From positions 153,819 through 217,818 of the forward strand of contig DATKMK010000109.1 in assembly GCA_035541895.1 (NCBI GenBank): 64,000 nt of DNA, read 5' to 3'. Positions 1 through 8,081 of this stretch are shown here, piece by piece. The translations under genes and the position numbers were made by a program. Under the pieces are notes generated by a model. It worked only from the letters and a program-made list of their open reading frames with translations. It did not search any database and was not told the DNA's origin. The DNA comes from DATKMK01 sp035541895. GTDB taxonomy: Bacteria > Desulfobacterota > Binatia > HRBIN30 > JACQVA1. The first letter of the stretch is position 1. Every line of letters starts with the position of its first letter.

Positions 1-579
1 GTTGCCATGGGTATCCGATGAGCAAAAAAAAACCGCTGCCCACGTCAGCATCAGCAGCAGCTCTTCGACCGTTCGATAGGTATAGACCGACAACGGCCGC
101 CAGGCCGCCGATTGCGATGGACGTCGCGCGAGCGTCCAGGCTTGTACAATCAAGGGATCAGCGGCGGCAGCCGGATCAACGCCGTGAGCCAGAGCGCCGG
201 CAGTTTCGACGACGGCGGCGAACGGCGCATGCGCGGGCCAGCCGTCGAGATTGGTGCGGTAGATCGCCTCGGTGTGAGGACTGAGCAGGCGCAGCAGGAA
301 CGGCGGCAGCGGAAACAACTGACCAACCGCGACGGCGCCGAAGGCGATCAGCGGCCACCGCCAGCCTCGCAGTCGCTCGTTCGCCTCGCTGGTACTGCCG
401 CAGCGCACCACCTTGAGCGCCCAGACCACGACCAGTCCCGCGACTGCGAGTTGCAAGATCACCAACGGCCCCGGATGCACGGCACCGAACGCCAGCGGCG
501 TGAAGATCAGCAGCGCGACCATGCCGGCGTGCACGACGGCATCGCAGCGGCGGCCGAAGCGCTCGCGATCGAGTCGCAT
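1..579 (-). CDS. O-antigen ligase/polymerase family membrane protein (N-terminal part, gene continues off the left edge)
   Basis: The minus strand stays open from an ATG at 579 to the window edge (193 codons, no stop). The product starts with a short basic stretch and then a hydrophobic helix containing TPLAFGAVHPG. A second helix, a third helix ending in LFPLPP, a long polar loop, and a fourth helix after WRPLSVYTYRTVEE follow. This layout and the 'PLAFG-VHP ... W-PLS-y-yrT' landmarks match the N-terminus of O-antigen ligase/Wzy-like proteins, which join or polymerise polysaccharide units in the inner membrane. The ATG overlaps the last base of the upstream dehydrogenase stop (TGATG), so translation is probably coupled. 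It is the last visible gene of the exopolysaccharide operon. Family assignment is moderate because only the N-terminal third or so is present. Confidence 0.7.
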   Translation of the reverse strand, partial: MRLDRERFGRRCDAVVHAGMVALLIFTPLAFGAVHPGPLVILQLAVAGLVVVWALKVVRCGSTSEANERLRGWRWPLIAFGAVAVGQLFPLPPFLLRLLSPHTEAIYRTNLDGWPAHAPFAAVVETAGALAHGVDPAAAADPLIVQAWTLARRPSQSAAWRPLSVYTYRTVEELLLMLTWAAVFFCSSDTHGN

Positions 580-1913
580 CACGCTAGAACGATCTTCTCG
601 CGCCCGTGGACGACCTTGCGGGTGGCGTTGCGGGTGTCGATTACCAACCGGCTCGACGCGACGATGAAGTCGTAGTCGTAGGCGCTGTGATCGGTGGCGA
701 TCAGCACGGCATCGGCGCGGCCCAACTCGTCGGCGCTCATTTCGACCGAGGCGAGCTGGAAGTCGTAGCGGCGGGAACGCTTCAGCACCGGAACGTAGGG
801 ATCGTTGTACCCGACGACGGCGCCTTTCTGCTGCAACAGATCGATCAGCTTGAGCGACGGCGACTCGCGCGTGTCGTCGAGGTCGCGCTTGTACGCGATG
901 CCGAGCACCAGCACGCGGGATCCGCGGAGACTGCGGCAGCGCTCGTTGAGCGCGTCCATCAACTTGCCGACGACAAAGCCCGGCATCGCATGATTGATCT
1001 CGCCCGCGAGTTCGATGAAACGCGTCGTCAGATCGAATTGGCGCGCCTTCCAACTCAAATAGAACGGATCGACGGGAATGCAGTGGCCGCCGAGGCCGGG
1101 CCCGGGATAGAACGGCGTGAAGCCGAACGGCTTGGTGGCTGCCGCGGCGATCACTTCCCAGACGTCGATGTTCATGCGATCGAACAACACCTTGAGTTCG
1201 TTGACCAGCGCGATGTTGACGCTGCGGTAGATGTTTTCGAGCAGCTTCGCCGCCTCCGCGACTTGCGTCGAGGTGACCGGCACCACGCGCTCGACCACCG
1301 CGCCGTACATCGCGGTCGCCAAATCGCGGCAACGAAAAGAGTGGCCGCCGACGAGCTTGGGAATCGTCCGCGTGGTGAATTCGGGATTGTTGGGATCTTC
1401 CCGCTCCGGCGAATACGCGAGGAAAAAGTCTTCGCCGACGGTCAAGCCCGTGTGTTCGAGAATGGGCCGCACGACTTCATCGGTCGTGCCCGGATAGGTC
1501 GTGCTTTCGAGGACGACGAGCTGGCGATGCCGCAGATACAGCGCGACGCTCTCGGTGGTGGCGATGACGTATGAGAGATCGGGCTCGCGATTCTCGGTCA
1601 GCGGCGTGGGCACGCACATGATGACGGCGTCGCACTTCGCCAATTGGGAGAGATCGCTGGTCGGTTGAAATGCTGCGTGGCCGGCGACCAACGGCGCGGT
1701 GGTCAGCAGGGGCGCCAAGCGTGCCGGAGGCAGGTGGTGAATGTAGCTGCGGCCGGCGCGCAGGTCATCGACCTTGGCCGGGTCGACGTCGAACCCGTAA
1801 ACGGCGAAGCCGGCTTCGGCGAACGCGGCGGCCAGCGGCAAGCCGACGTAGCCCAGCCCGATGATCCCGACGATCGCACGCCGAGCCTCGAAGGAGGCAC
1901 GTAGATCGTTCAT
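579..1913 (-). CDS. Nucleotide-sugar dehydrogenase (UDP-GlcNAc/UDP-glucose 6-dehydrogenase family)
   Basis: 444 aa, full family length. It oxidises C6 of a UDP-hexose to a uronic acid using NAD, supplying acidic sugars for polysaccharide. The N-terminal Rossmann motif GLGYVG lies at residues 19-24. The ESTTYPGTT loop is at 136-144, the catalytic-domain helix AAKLLEN at 221-227 (Lys223), and the active-site GGHCIPVDP puts the nucleophile at Cys278. The PGPGLGGHCIPVDP form is typical of the WbpA/TviB branch acting on UDP-N-acetylhexosamines rather than of plain UDP-glucose dehydrogenase, but the substrate is inference. Its start overlaps the Wzc-like gene stop by 4 bases and its stop overlaps the next start by one base, so it is the third gene of the operon. 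Confidence 0.92.
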   Translation of the reverse strand: MNDLRASFEARRAIVGIIGLGYVGLPLAAAFAEAGFAVYGFDVDPAKVDDLRAGRSYIHHLPPARLAPLLTTAPLVAGHAAFQPTSDLSQLAKCDAVIMCVPTPLTENREPDLSYVIATTESVALYLRHRQLVVLESTTYPGTTDEVVRPILEHTGLTVGEDFFLAYSPEREDPNNPEFTTRTIPKLVGGHSFRCRDLATAMYGAVVERVVPVTSTQVAEAAKLLENIYRSVNIALVNELKVLFDRMNIDVWEVIAAAATKPFGFTPFYPGPGLGGHCIPVDPFYLSWKARQFDLTTRFIELAGEINHAMPGFVVGKLMDALNERCRSLRGSRVLVLGIAYKRDLDDTRESPSLKLIDLLQQKGAVVGYNDPYVPVLKRSRRYDFQLASVEMSADELGRADAVLIATDHSAYDYDFIVASSRLVIDTRNATRKVVHGREKIVLA

Positions 1914-4219
1914 GCCGACTCGGTCATACGGGCGACGCCGGACGACGGCTCGGCATCCTGGGCCCCGTAATACGAGTAAGTGTACCGGCTGTGATAGTAG
2001 TCGCCGCTGTTCACGTTGACGTCGTTGAGGACCACGCCGAGCACCTTCGCGCGCGCGTATTCGAGCCGCTCGCGCGCCCGCCGCACGACATCTTTCGGGG
2101 TGTGCTGTCCCTTGACCACCAGCACGACCCCGTCGACCATCGTCGCCAGCAGCACACCGTCGGTCACCGGCAGCACGGGAGGTGAATCGATCAGCACGTA
2201 GTCGAAGCCCTCGCGCAACAGCGCCAAGGTCTCCCGCATACGCGTGGAGCCGACCAACTCGGCCGGGTTGGGCGGGATCGGTCCGCTGGAAATGAAGAAC
2301 AAATTCTCGATCTGGGTTGGGCGCACGGTTTCACGCAAATCGCCTTGCCCCGTCAGCAACGTGCTGAGTCCGTGACCGTTTTCGGCGCCGAGGACCCGAT
2401 GACACCGCGGGCGGCGCATGTCGGCATCGACGATCAGCACCCGTGCGCCCGATTGCGCGAGCGTGATCGCGGTGTTCACGGCCGTCAGGGTCTTGCCCTC
2501 GCCCGCTTGCCCGCTGGTGATCAGCATCACACGCGGCGCATTGTCGGCACTCGAGAGCAGGATGGCCGTGCGGATCGTGCGATAGGCTTCCGAAATCACC
2601 GAGCGGCTGTGATGCAGGGTCACCAATTCGCGCGGCAGTGCGCTGGACGCCAGCGCGGGCACGTCGCCGGCCCCGCTGGCCTTGGATCCGACGTTGTGCG
2701 CGAAGCTCGGTACCAAGCCGAGTGCGGGCACGCGCACGAAGCGCTCGACCTCTTCCGGCGTTTTGAGGGTGTTGTCCAAGTATTCGAAGAAGAACGCCAA
2801 GCCGGTGCCCATCACCAGACTGGCAATCACGCTGAGCAACAGGTTCAACGCGCGCTTCGGACGGGACGCGTACAGCGGCGCCTCAGCCTTGTCCACCACG
2901 GTGACGTTCGACACCCGCAGGCTGTCGGCGACCGTTGTTTCCTTCATTCGCGCCAGCGTGCTCTCGTACAGCGCATGGCTGGTGTCGACGTCGCGCTTGA
3001 GCATATTGTAGTCGACCGAGTTCTCCTTGAGGTCGAGTGCGACATCTTTTTGTGCGTCGAGTTGCGCCCGGAGTTCGTCTTCCCGAGTCTTGGCGGCGAG
3101 GTAGGCCGATTCGATGCCGCCGACGACCTTCGCGATCTCGGCGGCGAGGCGCGCGCGTGCGGCCTCGACCTCGCTCTTGATCTGGATCATCGAGGGATAC
3201 GCCGGCTTGAACTTCTCGCTCATGAGCGCGTACTTCTGCTCTAGCTCCGCCACGGACTGCTTCAAGCGCTGCACCAACGCGCTGTCGATCACCGCTGGCA
3301 ACGCTTCGTACTGGCGCTGCTCGATCAACTTGTACTGCGATTCGAACTGAATCCGCTCCGCCTGTGCCATCGTCAGCCGTTTATTGAGATCGTCCAGCCG
3401 GCCGACAACGATGTTCTCCTTGTTGTCGAGCGAGATGATCTGGTGCTCTTTGCGATAGCGATTAAGCGCCGCCTCGGACTGCTCGACCTTTTGTTTCAGT
3501 TCGGTGAGCTTGGTTTCGAGGAACTGCTGCGCCTCGCCGGTGGCGTGGTAATGATGCTCCATTCCCTGCTGGATGTAGGCGGCCGCGTGCGCGTTGGCGA
3601 TCTGCGCCGACAACTGGGGATCGTGGGTGCTGTACCGCACGCGGACCAGGCGTGAGTTTTTCACCGGCTCGATCTCGAGCAACTCCAAGTAGAGATCGAT
3701 CAGCCGCGGGTCCACTCCCAGCTCAGCGGTGTCGGGGTCGACTGTCTGATTCCCGCCGACCAGGCCGCGCAGCGTGGCCAGCGCTCGTCGAACCATGCCG
3801 GGTTGGCTGCCGGCGAGAAACCGCGGGTCGTTCTCCAATCCGAGATCGCGAATCACCGAAGCCGCGAGCGTGCGGCTTTCGAGAATGCGGAACTGCGTCT
3901 GGTAGTAATCGTACTTTTCCAGGCCGAAGACGTCGGGCTGCACGACCTCCTCGATCTTGATCACGTGCGGGGCCTGCTTCTCGATCTGCAGTGTCGTCTC
4001 GGCCGTGTAAGTTTTCTCGGTTGTGAACGTGATGAACGCAGTGGTGGCAACAACGATCAGCGAGAACAGCGCGATCACCCAGCGATGCTTGACGACGACC
4101 CGCCAATAGTCGCGCAGATGGGTCTCGCTCTCGTCCACGAACGGGGCCGCCGGCGGCGGCATCGCGTTGGGAATGATGCGATACGGCGAGAGTTGATTCA
4201 GCGCAGCGGTGTCACTCAT
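1910..4219 (-). CDS. Polysaccharide co-polymerase with tyrosine autokinase domain (Wzc/GumC-like)
   Basis: 769 aa. A Wzz domain with a transmembrane helix at about residues 48-68 is followed by a long periplasmic coiled-coil region (about 220-430) and a second helix near 465-490. A cytoplasmic BY-kinase occupies the end: Walker A SGQAGEGKT near 569, Walker A' VLIVDADMRRP near 594, and Walker B YVLIDSPP near 674. The C-terminus has a tyrosine cluster (YYHSRYTYSYYG, about 741-751), the usual autophosphorylation tail. Such proteins control chain length and drive export together with the outer-membrane export protein encoded directly upstream (4-base ATGA overlap). All kinase motifs are intact, so it should be active. 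Confidence 0.95.
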   Translation of the reverse strand: MSDTAALNQLSPYRIIPNAMPPPAAPFVDESETHLRDYWRVVVKHRWVIALFSLIVVATTAFITFTTEKTYTAETTLQIEKQAPHVIKIEEVVQPDVFGLEKYDYYQTQFRILESRTLAASVIRDLGLENDPRFLAGSQPGMVRRALATLRGLVGGNQTVDPDTAELGVDPRLIDLYLELLEIEPVKNSRLVRVRYSTHDPQLSAQIANAHAAAYIQQGMEHHYHATGEAQQFLETKLTELKQKVEQSEAALNRYRKEHQIISLDNKENIVVGRLDDLNKRLTMAQAERIQFESQYKLIEQRQYEALPAVIDSALVQRLKQSVAELEQKYALMSEKFKPAYPSMIQIKSEVEAARARLAAEIAKVVGGIESAYLAAKTREDELRAQLDAQKDVALDLKENSVDYNMLKRDVDTSHALYESTLARMKETTVADSLRVSNVTVVDKAEAPLYASRPKRALNLLLSVIASLVMGTGLAFFFEYLDNTLKTPEEVERFVRVPALGLVPSFAHNVGSKASGAGDVPALASSALPRELVTLHHSRSVISEAYRTIRTAILLSSADNAPRVMLITSGQAGEGKTLTAVNTAITLAQSGARVLIVDADMRRPRCHRVLGAENGHGLSTLLTGQGDLRETVRPTQIENLFFISSGPIPPNPAELVGSTRMRETLALLREGFDYVLIDSPPVLPVTDGVLLATMVDGVVLVVKGQHTPKDVVRRARERLEYARAKVLGVVLNDVNVNSGDYYHSRYTYSYYGAQDAEPSSGVARMTESA

Positions 4220-5328
4220 AGAATCGGAACCGTACCCGCGATGCGGAAGACGTTGGTCACAAGTGAGTAGATTGCATAGAATGGCAGCTTCATCCCCGAC
4301 GCCGGGACGTAGACGATGTCGCCGGCTTCGAGCGGGATGTCTTGCCCCTTACCGTCGATGATTCCGGGAATATCGGCGCTCAGGACGCTGCGCACGCCCG
4401 AACGTTTCGTGCGGACCACTTGGATGTAGCTGGTCGCCGCCGGATACAGCGGGCCACCGGCGGCTGTCAGGGCGCTGAGCACCGTGACGCCTCGTGTCAG
4501 CGGATACGAGCCGGGCTTCTCAACCCATCCGTCCACCAAATATTGGCCACCCTCGGGGACAATGATCACGTCACCCGCGCGGGCGGGCAATGTCAGCGCA
4601 CCCTGGCGGCCGGCGTTGAGCAGATCCTGCACATCGATGACCAATGGATCCGTATTGTCGATCTTTCCGCCCAAGCCGCCAACATCGGAGACGGCAAGTT
4701 GGCCTTGCGCATGAAGCATCGCCAACTTGGCCTGATCGGTCCGTTCGCCGGGCAGCAGATAAATCCGACTCCCGGCATCACGGGCGAGGCCGCCCGCTTC
4801 CGACAGCATGTCGAGAATCGTGTTTTTGTCCTTCGTCAGACTGTACTGGCCCGGGCGCAGCACGGCGCCGATCACGGAGACCTTCTGGCTGACGTAGTCC
4901 TGCACGAACACGTTGACTTGCGGATTGTTGAGAAAGCGCTCCCCGAGTTTCTGCGCGATCTCCTCTTCGAGTTCGCGCTCGGTCAGTCCCTGCGCCTTCA
5001 ACGAACCGATCAACGGCAAGGTGACGGACCCAGCGCCGGACACTCGGACGGTGCGGTCCAAATCATCGATATCGAAGACGTTCACCTCGACGAGGTCACC
5101 GGAGCCAATGCGATAGTCGTTGCCGAGGCCGGACGCCTCGCGGTCATGGCGCAGCTCGTCCAGTCGCTGGCGGCTTGCCTGTACATCCTCGTCTGCCGGT
5201 GTGATGACCGCGTCCTTGGTCGTCATACCGGCGAGCCAGCGTTGCTGCGGCGGCGGACAGCCGGTGAGACTGAGCAGGGCAATTGCCCCAACGACGACAA
5301 CGCTCGCCCGCGACGGTTTCGACATCAT
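4216..5328 (-). CDS. Polysaccharide export outer-membrane lipoprotein (Wza-like, Poly_export + SLBB)
   Basis: 370 aa from the ATG chosen here. The reading frame extends to a TTG at 5355, but the ATG at 5328 has a GGAAGGCGAGGGG stretch upstream and gives a clean lipoprotein signal with lipobox LTGC at Cys24. A Poly_export domain (starting around DYRIGSGDLVEVNVFD) is followed by SLBB-type domains that include the GAVLRPGQYSL and VEKPGSYPLTRG strands. It should form the outer-membrane pore that works with the Wzc-like protein next in the operon. A weak promoter candidate lies upstream (TATACA at 5363-5368, with only a T-run 17 bases further out). The gene sits just after a terminator, so it probably opens the operon. 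Confidence 0.93.
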   Translation of the reverse strand: MMSKPSRASVVVVGAIALLSLTGCPPPQQRWLAGMTTKDAVITPADEDVQASRQRLDELRHDREASGLGNDYRIGSGDLVEVNVFDIDDLDRTVRVSGAGSVTLPLIGSLKAQGLTERELEEEIAQKLGERFLNNPQVNVFVQDYVSQKVSVIGAVLRPGQYSLTKDKNTILDMLSEAGGLARDAGSRIYLLPGERTDQAKLAMLHAQGQLAVSDVGGLGGKIDNTDPLVIDVQDLLNAGRQGALTLPARAGDVIIVPEGGQYLVDGWVEKPGSYPLTRGVTVLSALTAAGGPLYPAATSYIQVVRTKRSGVRSVLSADIPGIIDGKGQDIPLEAGDIVYVPASGMKLPFYAIYSLVTNVFRIAGTVPIL

Positions 5329-5385
5329 GAGACCGGCTTGCCCCTCGCCTTCCAACTGCCGCTGTATACTGCCCGATCCGGCGTG

Positions 5386-5418
5386 AAAAAAAAACAGGGA
5401 GGCCGGCGGCCTCCCTGT
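5386..5418 (-). terminator. Rho-independent terminator between the repeat protein and the exopolysaccharide operon
   Basis: A perfect 11-bp stem (ACAGGGAGGCC paired with GGCCTCCCTGT, 3-base loop, 5394-5418) is followed on the minus strand by nine T residues (5394-5386). It lies 36 bases after the stop of the secreted repeat protein and before the export lipoprotein, so it separates the two transcription units. Confidence 0.9.
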
Positions 5419-5454
5419 CTGCTTCGATCAACCTGATAAGACGACCACTCGGCA

Positions 5455-6363
5455 CTACTTCGATACGCTTTCGGTCTCCGTCGGCTTGGGACCCGTCGGC
5501 GTTGCGGTTGGCGGCGCCGTTGTAGCCGTGGCCGTCGGCAGCGTTCCGGTCATCGTCGGGGTCGACACAGTCGGCGTCTCGGTCACCGTCGGTGGAACCG
5601 TAGTGACCGTCGCCGTCGGCGGAACGGTGGTCGCGGTTGCCGTCGGTAGGGTTCCAGTCATGGTCGGCGTCGCGTGCGTTCCGGTTGCGGTCGCGGTTGG
5701 CTGCGTACCGGTGGCAGTGGCTGTCGGCAGGGTTCCGGTAGCCGTTGCCGTCGGTCTCGTCCCGGTCGCGGTCGCAGTCGGTCGGGTTCCGGTGATCGTC
5801 GGTGTCGCGGCTGGAGCCCCGCCACCGCCGCCACCGCCTTCGGAGGCCGCGATGCCGCCGGCAATACCGCCGGCGACGAGCAACGCGCCGCCGGCGAGCA
5901 CACAGCGGTTTACTTCGTAATCGCCAATCGTGACGGGCGAGCAAAGTTCGTCTTCTTCACCACCGACCTTACCGGGGATGGCCAGCGCCACGGCTTTATC
6001 GTTGGCTGACAGACGCCAGTTGACGACCAATCCCTTTGGGGTCACGTCGATTTTAGCGGTATCTCCGCGCAAATCTCTGACGCCGGGCTCGACCCGCAGA
6101 TCATACCGGCCGGTGGCGATTCTCTCGATTGCGTACAAGCCGTTGTCGCCGGTCGTCGCCGAGGCCACCAGGTTACTCGACCCCGGCTGGAGGACCATCA
6201 CCTTCGCGCCGCGCACCGGGCTACCGGCTGCGTTGACGATCTTCCCCCCGAGTGTTGTCTGCGTCGCACCCAGTGCCGGCGACGCCGCGATGGTGCACGC
6301 GAGCGTCAACGCGATCGCACGCGATCCGAAGCCAGCCCGCCGACATAGCGCTCCAATCGTCAT
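5455..6363 (-). CDS. Secreted/membrane protein with carboxypeptidase-regulatory-like domain and Pro/Thr repeat tail
   Basis: 302 aa. The frame opens at 6432, but the ATG at 6363 has a strong GGAGGAGAGG site 5-6 bases upstream and begins a signal peptide ending near SPALGA. Next comes a carboxypeptidase-regulatory-like/CNA-B-type beta domain (GGKIVNAAGSPVRGAKVMV ... GLYAIERIATGRYDLRVEPG). A Gly/Ala-rich hydrophobic segment follows (about residues 155-180), then a Gly stretch and about 104 residues of TPTATATGT-type repeats to the end. The repeats could be a wall-spanning stalk or a glycosylation substrate; this is inference. It is transcribed in the same direction as the exopolysaccharide operon but ends at its own terminator. 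Confidence 0.75.
   Translation of the reverse strand: MTIGALCRRAGFGSRAIALTLACTIAASPALGATQTTLGGKIVNAAGSPVRGAKVMVLQPGSSNLVASATTGDNGLYAIERIATGRYDLRVEPGVRDLRGDTAKIDVTPKGLVVNWRLSANDKAVALAIPGKVGGEEDELCSPVTIGDYEVNRCVLAGGALLVAGGIAGGIAASEGGGGGGGAPAATPTITGTRPTATATGTRPTATATGTLPTATATGTQPTATATGTHATPTMTGTLPTATATTVPPTATVTTVPPTVTETPTVSTPTMTGTLPTATATTAPPTATPTGPKPTETESVSK
5494..5805 (-). repeat. In-frame tandem repeats encoding Pro/Thr/Ala units
   Basis: The minus strand encodes about 104 residues built from GTxPTATAT units (9 codons, 27 bases). They are nearly perfect in the first half of the tract (R, R, L, Q as the variable residue) and looser afterwards, with VPPTAT and TPTMT variants. Codons for Thr and Pro vary between units, so the tract is old or under protein-level selection rather than a fresh slippage product. 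Confidence 0.85.
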
Positions 6364-6521
6364 AGATCCTCTCCTCCGAATGCACCCGCCCATAAAGAAG
6401 TAAGCCCAAAAAAATCGAGCGGATGCTCTCACCTTCGATGCGTGAAGTCAAGGCAAAGTCGCCACAACACTGCACAAGTCGCGCCGCAGCGCCGGACCCA
6501 ATTCGACATGACAACTGCCGC

Positions 6522-7364
6522 TCACAGGCCGCCTTCGAGCACCGCGGCCAGCACCAGCACCAAGGTGAAAGTTGCCTCCGCCCCCGCCGCGACGACCGCG
6601 TCGGTAACACCCGACAACCAACGATGGTACCCGACCCGCACCAGAACGATTGCCGCACCGACGCACGCGCCGATGAAAATGCCGGTGGCCTCGGCCAGGG
6701 AAAACACCAGGCCGAAGGTGAAGACACTGGTCAGCGCGAACTCGTGAAAGCCGACCTCGCTCGCGTACTTCACTTGCCGCCCATCGGTGCGCGCCGCCCG
6801 TGAGCCATGGACCAACACCACCATACTCCAGCATGACAACAGCGGAGCGAACAGTAGTGCCAGCGCACGAAGATGCACTAGCTTGGCGAGACTCCACGCC
6901 TGCAACGTCAGCATCAGTAGCGTCCCGAGCGCTCCCACGAAACCGACCGACCGCCCTCCCATCAACGTAATCGCGCGTACGCGGTCACGGCCCGCCGACA
7001 GCGCCGCACTCGCTTGGGCAAATCCGCGCAGGCGTCGTCCGCCGCTGATGACGAGCCACGCCGCGATCGCAATTGCGGTTCGCAGCCTCGAAACACCAAG
7101 GGCGGTACCGGCAGCGTAATCGGTTCCCACCCACACGGCCCCGAGCAGCAGTCCAACCAGCGGATAGAACAGCGCCGAGCGACCAATCCGTGCGGTTGGA
7201 ACGCGCGCCAGCGGCGTCAATTGCTCGATGGCTGCGAGACAATCCTTCCACCTCGGGCGGCGGCCGGCGCGCCACCATTCGGCCGGTTCTTGGTCGTCGC
7301 TCGCATCGCGGGTTTCGGCCTCGGTCACGCGCGAGCGCTTAGCGCAGGAAGCCCGCGGCGGCAA
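6522..7364 (-). CDS. CobS-like polytopic membrane protein lacking the catalytic acidic motif
   Basis: 280 aa with several membrane helices. The order of landmarks matches adenosylcobinamide-GDP ribazoletransferase (CobS): a YPLVGLLLGAV helix, then a position equivalent to CobS GGFHLDGLADT, then the equivalent of IMRDSR-G, and a C-terminal equivalent of G-TGD-LGA. Here these read GGRRLRGFAQA, LMGGRSVG and GVTDAVVAAGA, so the metal/substrate-binding His and Asp residues are replaced. A cobalamin role is therefore unlikely, and no other cobalamin gene is near. The start is uncertain: a TTG at 7364, 4 bases after the glycosyltransferase stop, or a GTG at 7328; neither has a good ribosome site. 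It is probably co-transcribed with the glycosyltransferase. Confidence 0.55.
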   Translation of the reverse strand: MPPRASCAKRSRVTEAETRDASDDQEPAEWWRAGRRPRWKDCLAAIEQLTPLARVPTARIGRSALFYPLVGLLLGAVWVGTDYAAGTALGVSRLRTAIAIAAWLVISGGRRLRGFAQASAALSAGRDRVRAITLMGGRSVGFVGALGTLLMLTLQAWSLAKLVHLRALALLFAPLLSCWSMVVLVHGSRAARTDGRQVKYASEVGFHEFALTSVFTFGLVFSLAEATGIFIGACVGAAIVLVRVGYHRWLSGVTDAVVAAGAEATFTLVLVLAAVLEGGL

Positions 7365-7368
7365 ACCG

Positions 7369-8046
7369 TCATCGCGTGTCGGTGTACATCGCTCGCAAGC
7401 GACTCGGCGACACCCCGCAGAAGTAGAGAAGCCGCAGCATCCACATCAGCAGGATCGTCCGCAGCACGCCGTTCCGTTGCCACCGTCGTGACGACGTGGT
7501 CACGCACTCGCGCAAGCACGCGATCCGCCCAGCCCGTTTGAGCGCGCGGGTGAACGCGATGTCTTCCATCAGGGGCATTTCGGCGAAGCCGCCGATCCGC
7601 TCGAAGGTCTGTCGACGGACGAAGATCGCCTGATCGCCGGTGGCGATGCGACTGAGTCGCGACCGCAGATTCATCAGTGCGGCAACCACGCGCAGCAACC
7701 GACTCGACGGCTCCAAGCGGACGTCAAAGCGCCCGCCGACGACTCGCGGATCCGTCAGCGCGTTCGCAACAGCCGCATCGAAGCCGGCGGGCAACCAGGT
7801 ATCGGCGTGCAGAAACAGAAGCACCTCACCGGTCGCCTGCGCGGCGCCCGCGTTCATTTGAGTTGCTCGCCCTCGCGGCCCAACCAGAATGAACTCGGTG
7901 TAGCGTCGCGCGACGGCGACCGTGTCGTCGACGCTGCCGCCGTCGACGACGATGAGCTCGCGCACTTGTGCTGCACGCGCGCGCGGCAACGCTGCGGGCA
8001 AGCTGCCGGCTTCGTTCAGGACGGGAATGACAATCGAGATGTCCAC
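7369..8046 (-). CDS. Family 2 glycosyltransferase, TIGR04283-type
   Basis: 225 aa, GTG start. It opens with SIVIPVLNEAGSL and has VVDGGSVDDT (nucleotide-sugar site), LFLHADTWLP (metal-binding DxD-like HAD) and GDQAIFVRR. MEDIAFTRALKRAGR forms the acceptor/ED region. This set matches the short soluble GT2 proteins called 'rSAM/selenodomain-associated transferase 2' (TIGR04283). Donor and acceptor are unknown. The CobS-like gene follows 4 bases downstream, suggesting a two-gene unit that might modify a lipid-linked or membrane substrate (inference). Confidence 0.85.
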   Translation of the reverse strand: MDISIVIPVLNEAGSLPAALPRARAAQVRELIVVDGGSVDDTVAVARRYTEFILVGPRGRATQMNAGAAQATGEVLLFLHADTWLPAGFDAAVANALTDPRVVGGRFDVRLEPSSRLLRVVAALMNLRSRLSRIATGDQAIFVRRQTFERIGGFAEMPLMEDIAFTRALKRAGRIACLRECVTTSSRRWQRNGVLRTILLMWMLRLLYFCGVSPSRLRAMYTDTR

Positions 8047-8081
8047 CGACCGTCGCGCCGGCTCCGTGCCGAGCTAGCGTG

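Noticed and set aside
5494..5805. Possible CRISPR array or satellite DNA
   Set aside because: The 27-base periodicity is in frame and encodes Pro/Thr repeats of a gene with a ribosome site and signal peptide; there are no unique spacers.
6364..6521. A promoter from TTGACT before the repeat protein gene
   Set aside because: The -35-like word has no -10 partner at 16-18 bases (GAGCAT only), so it is not listed.
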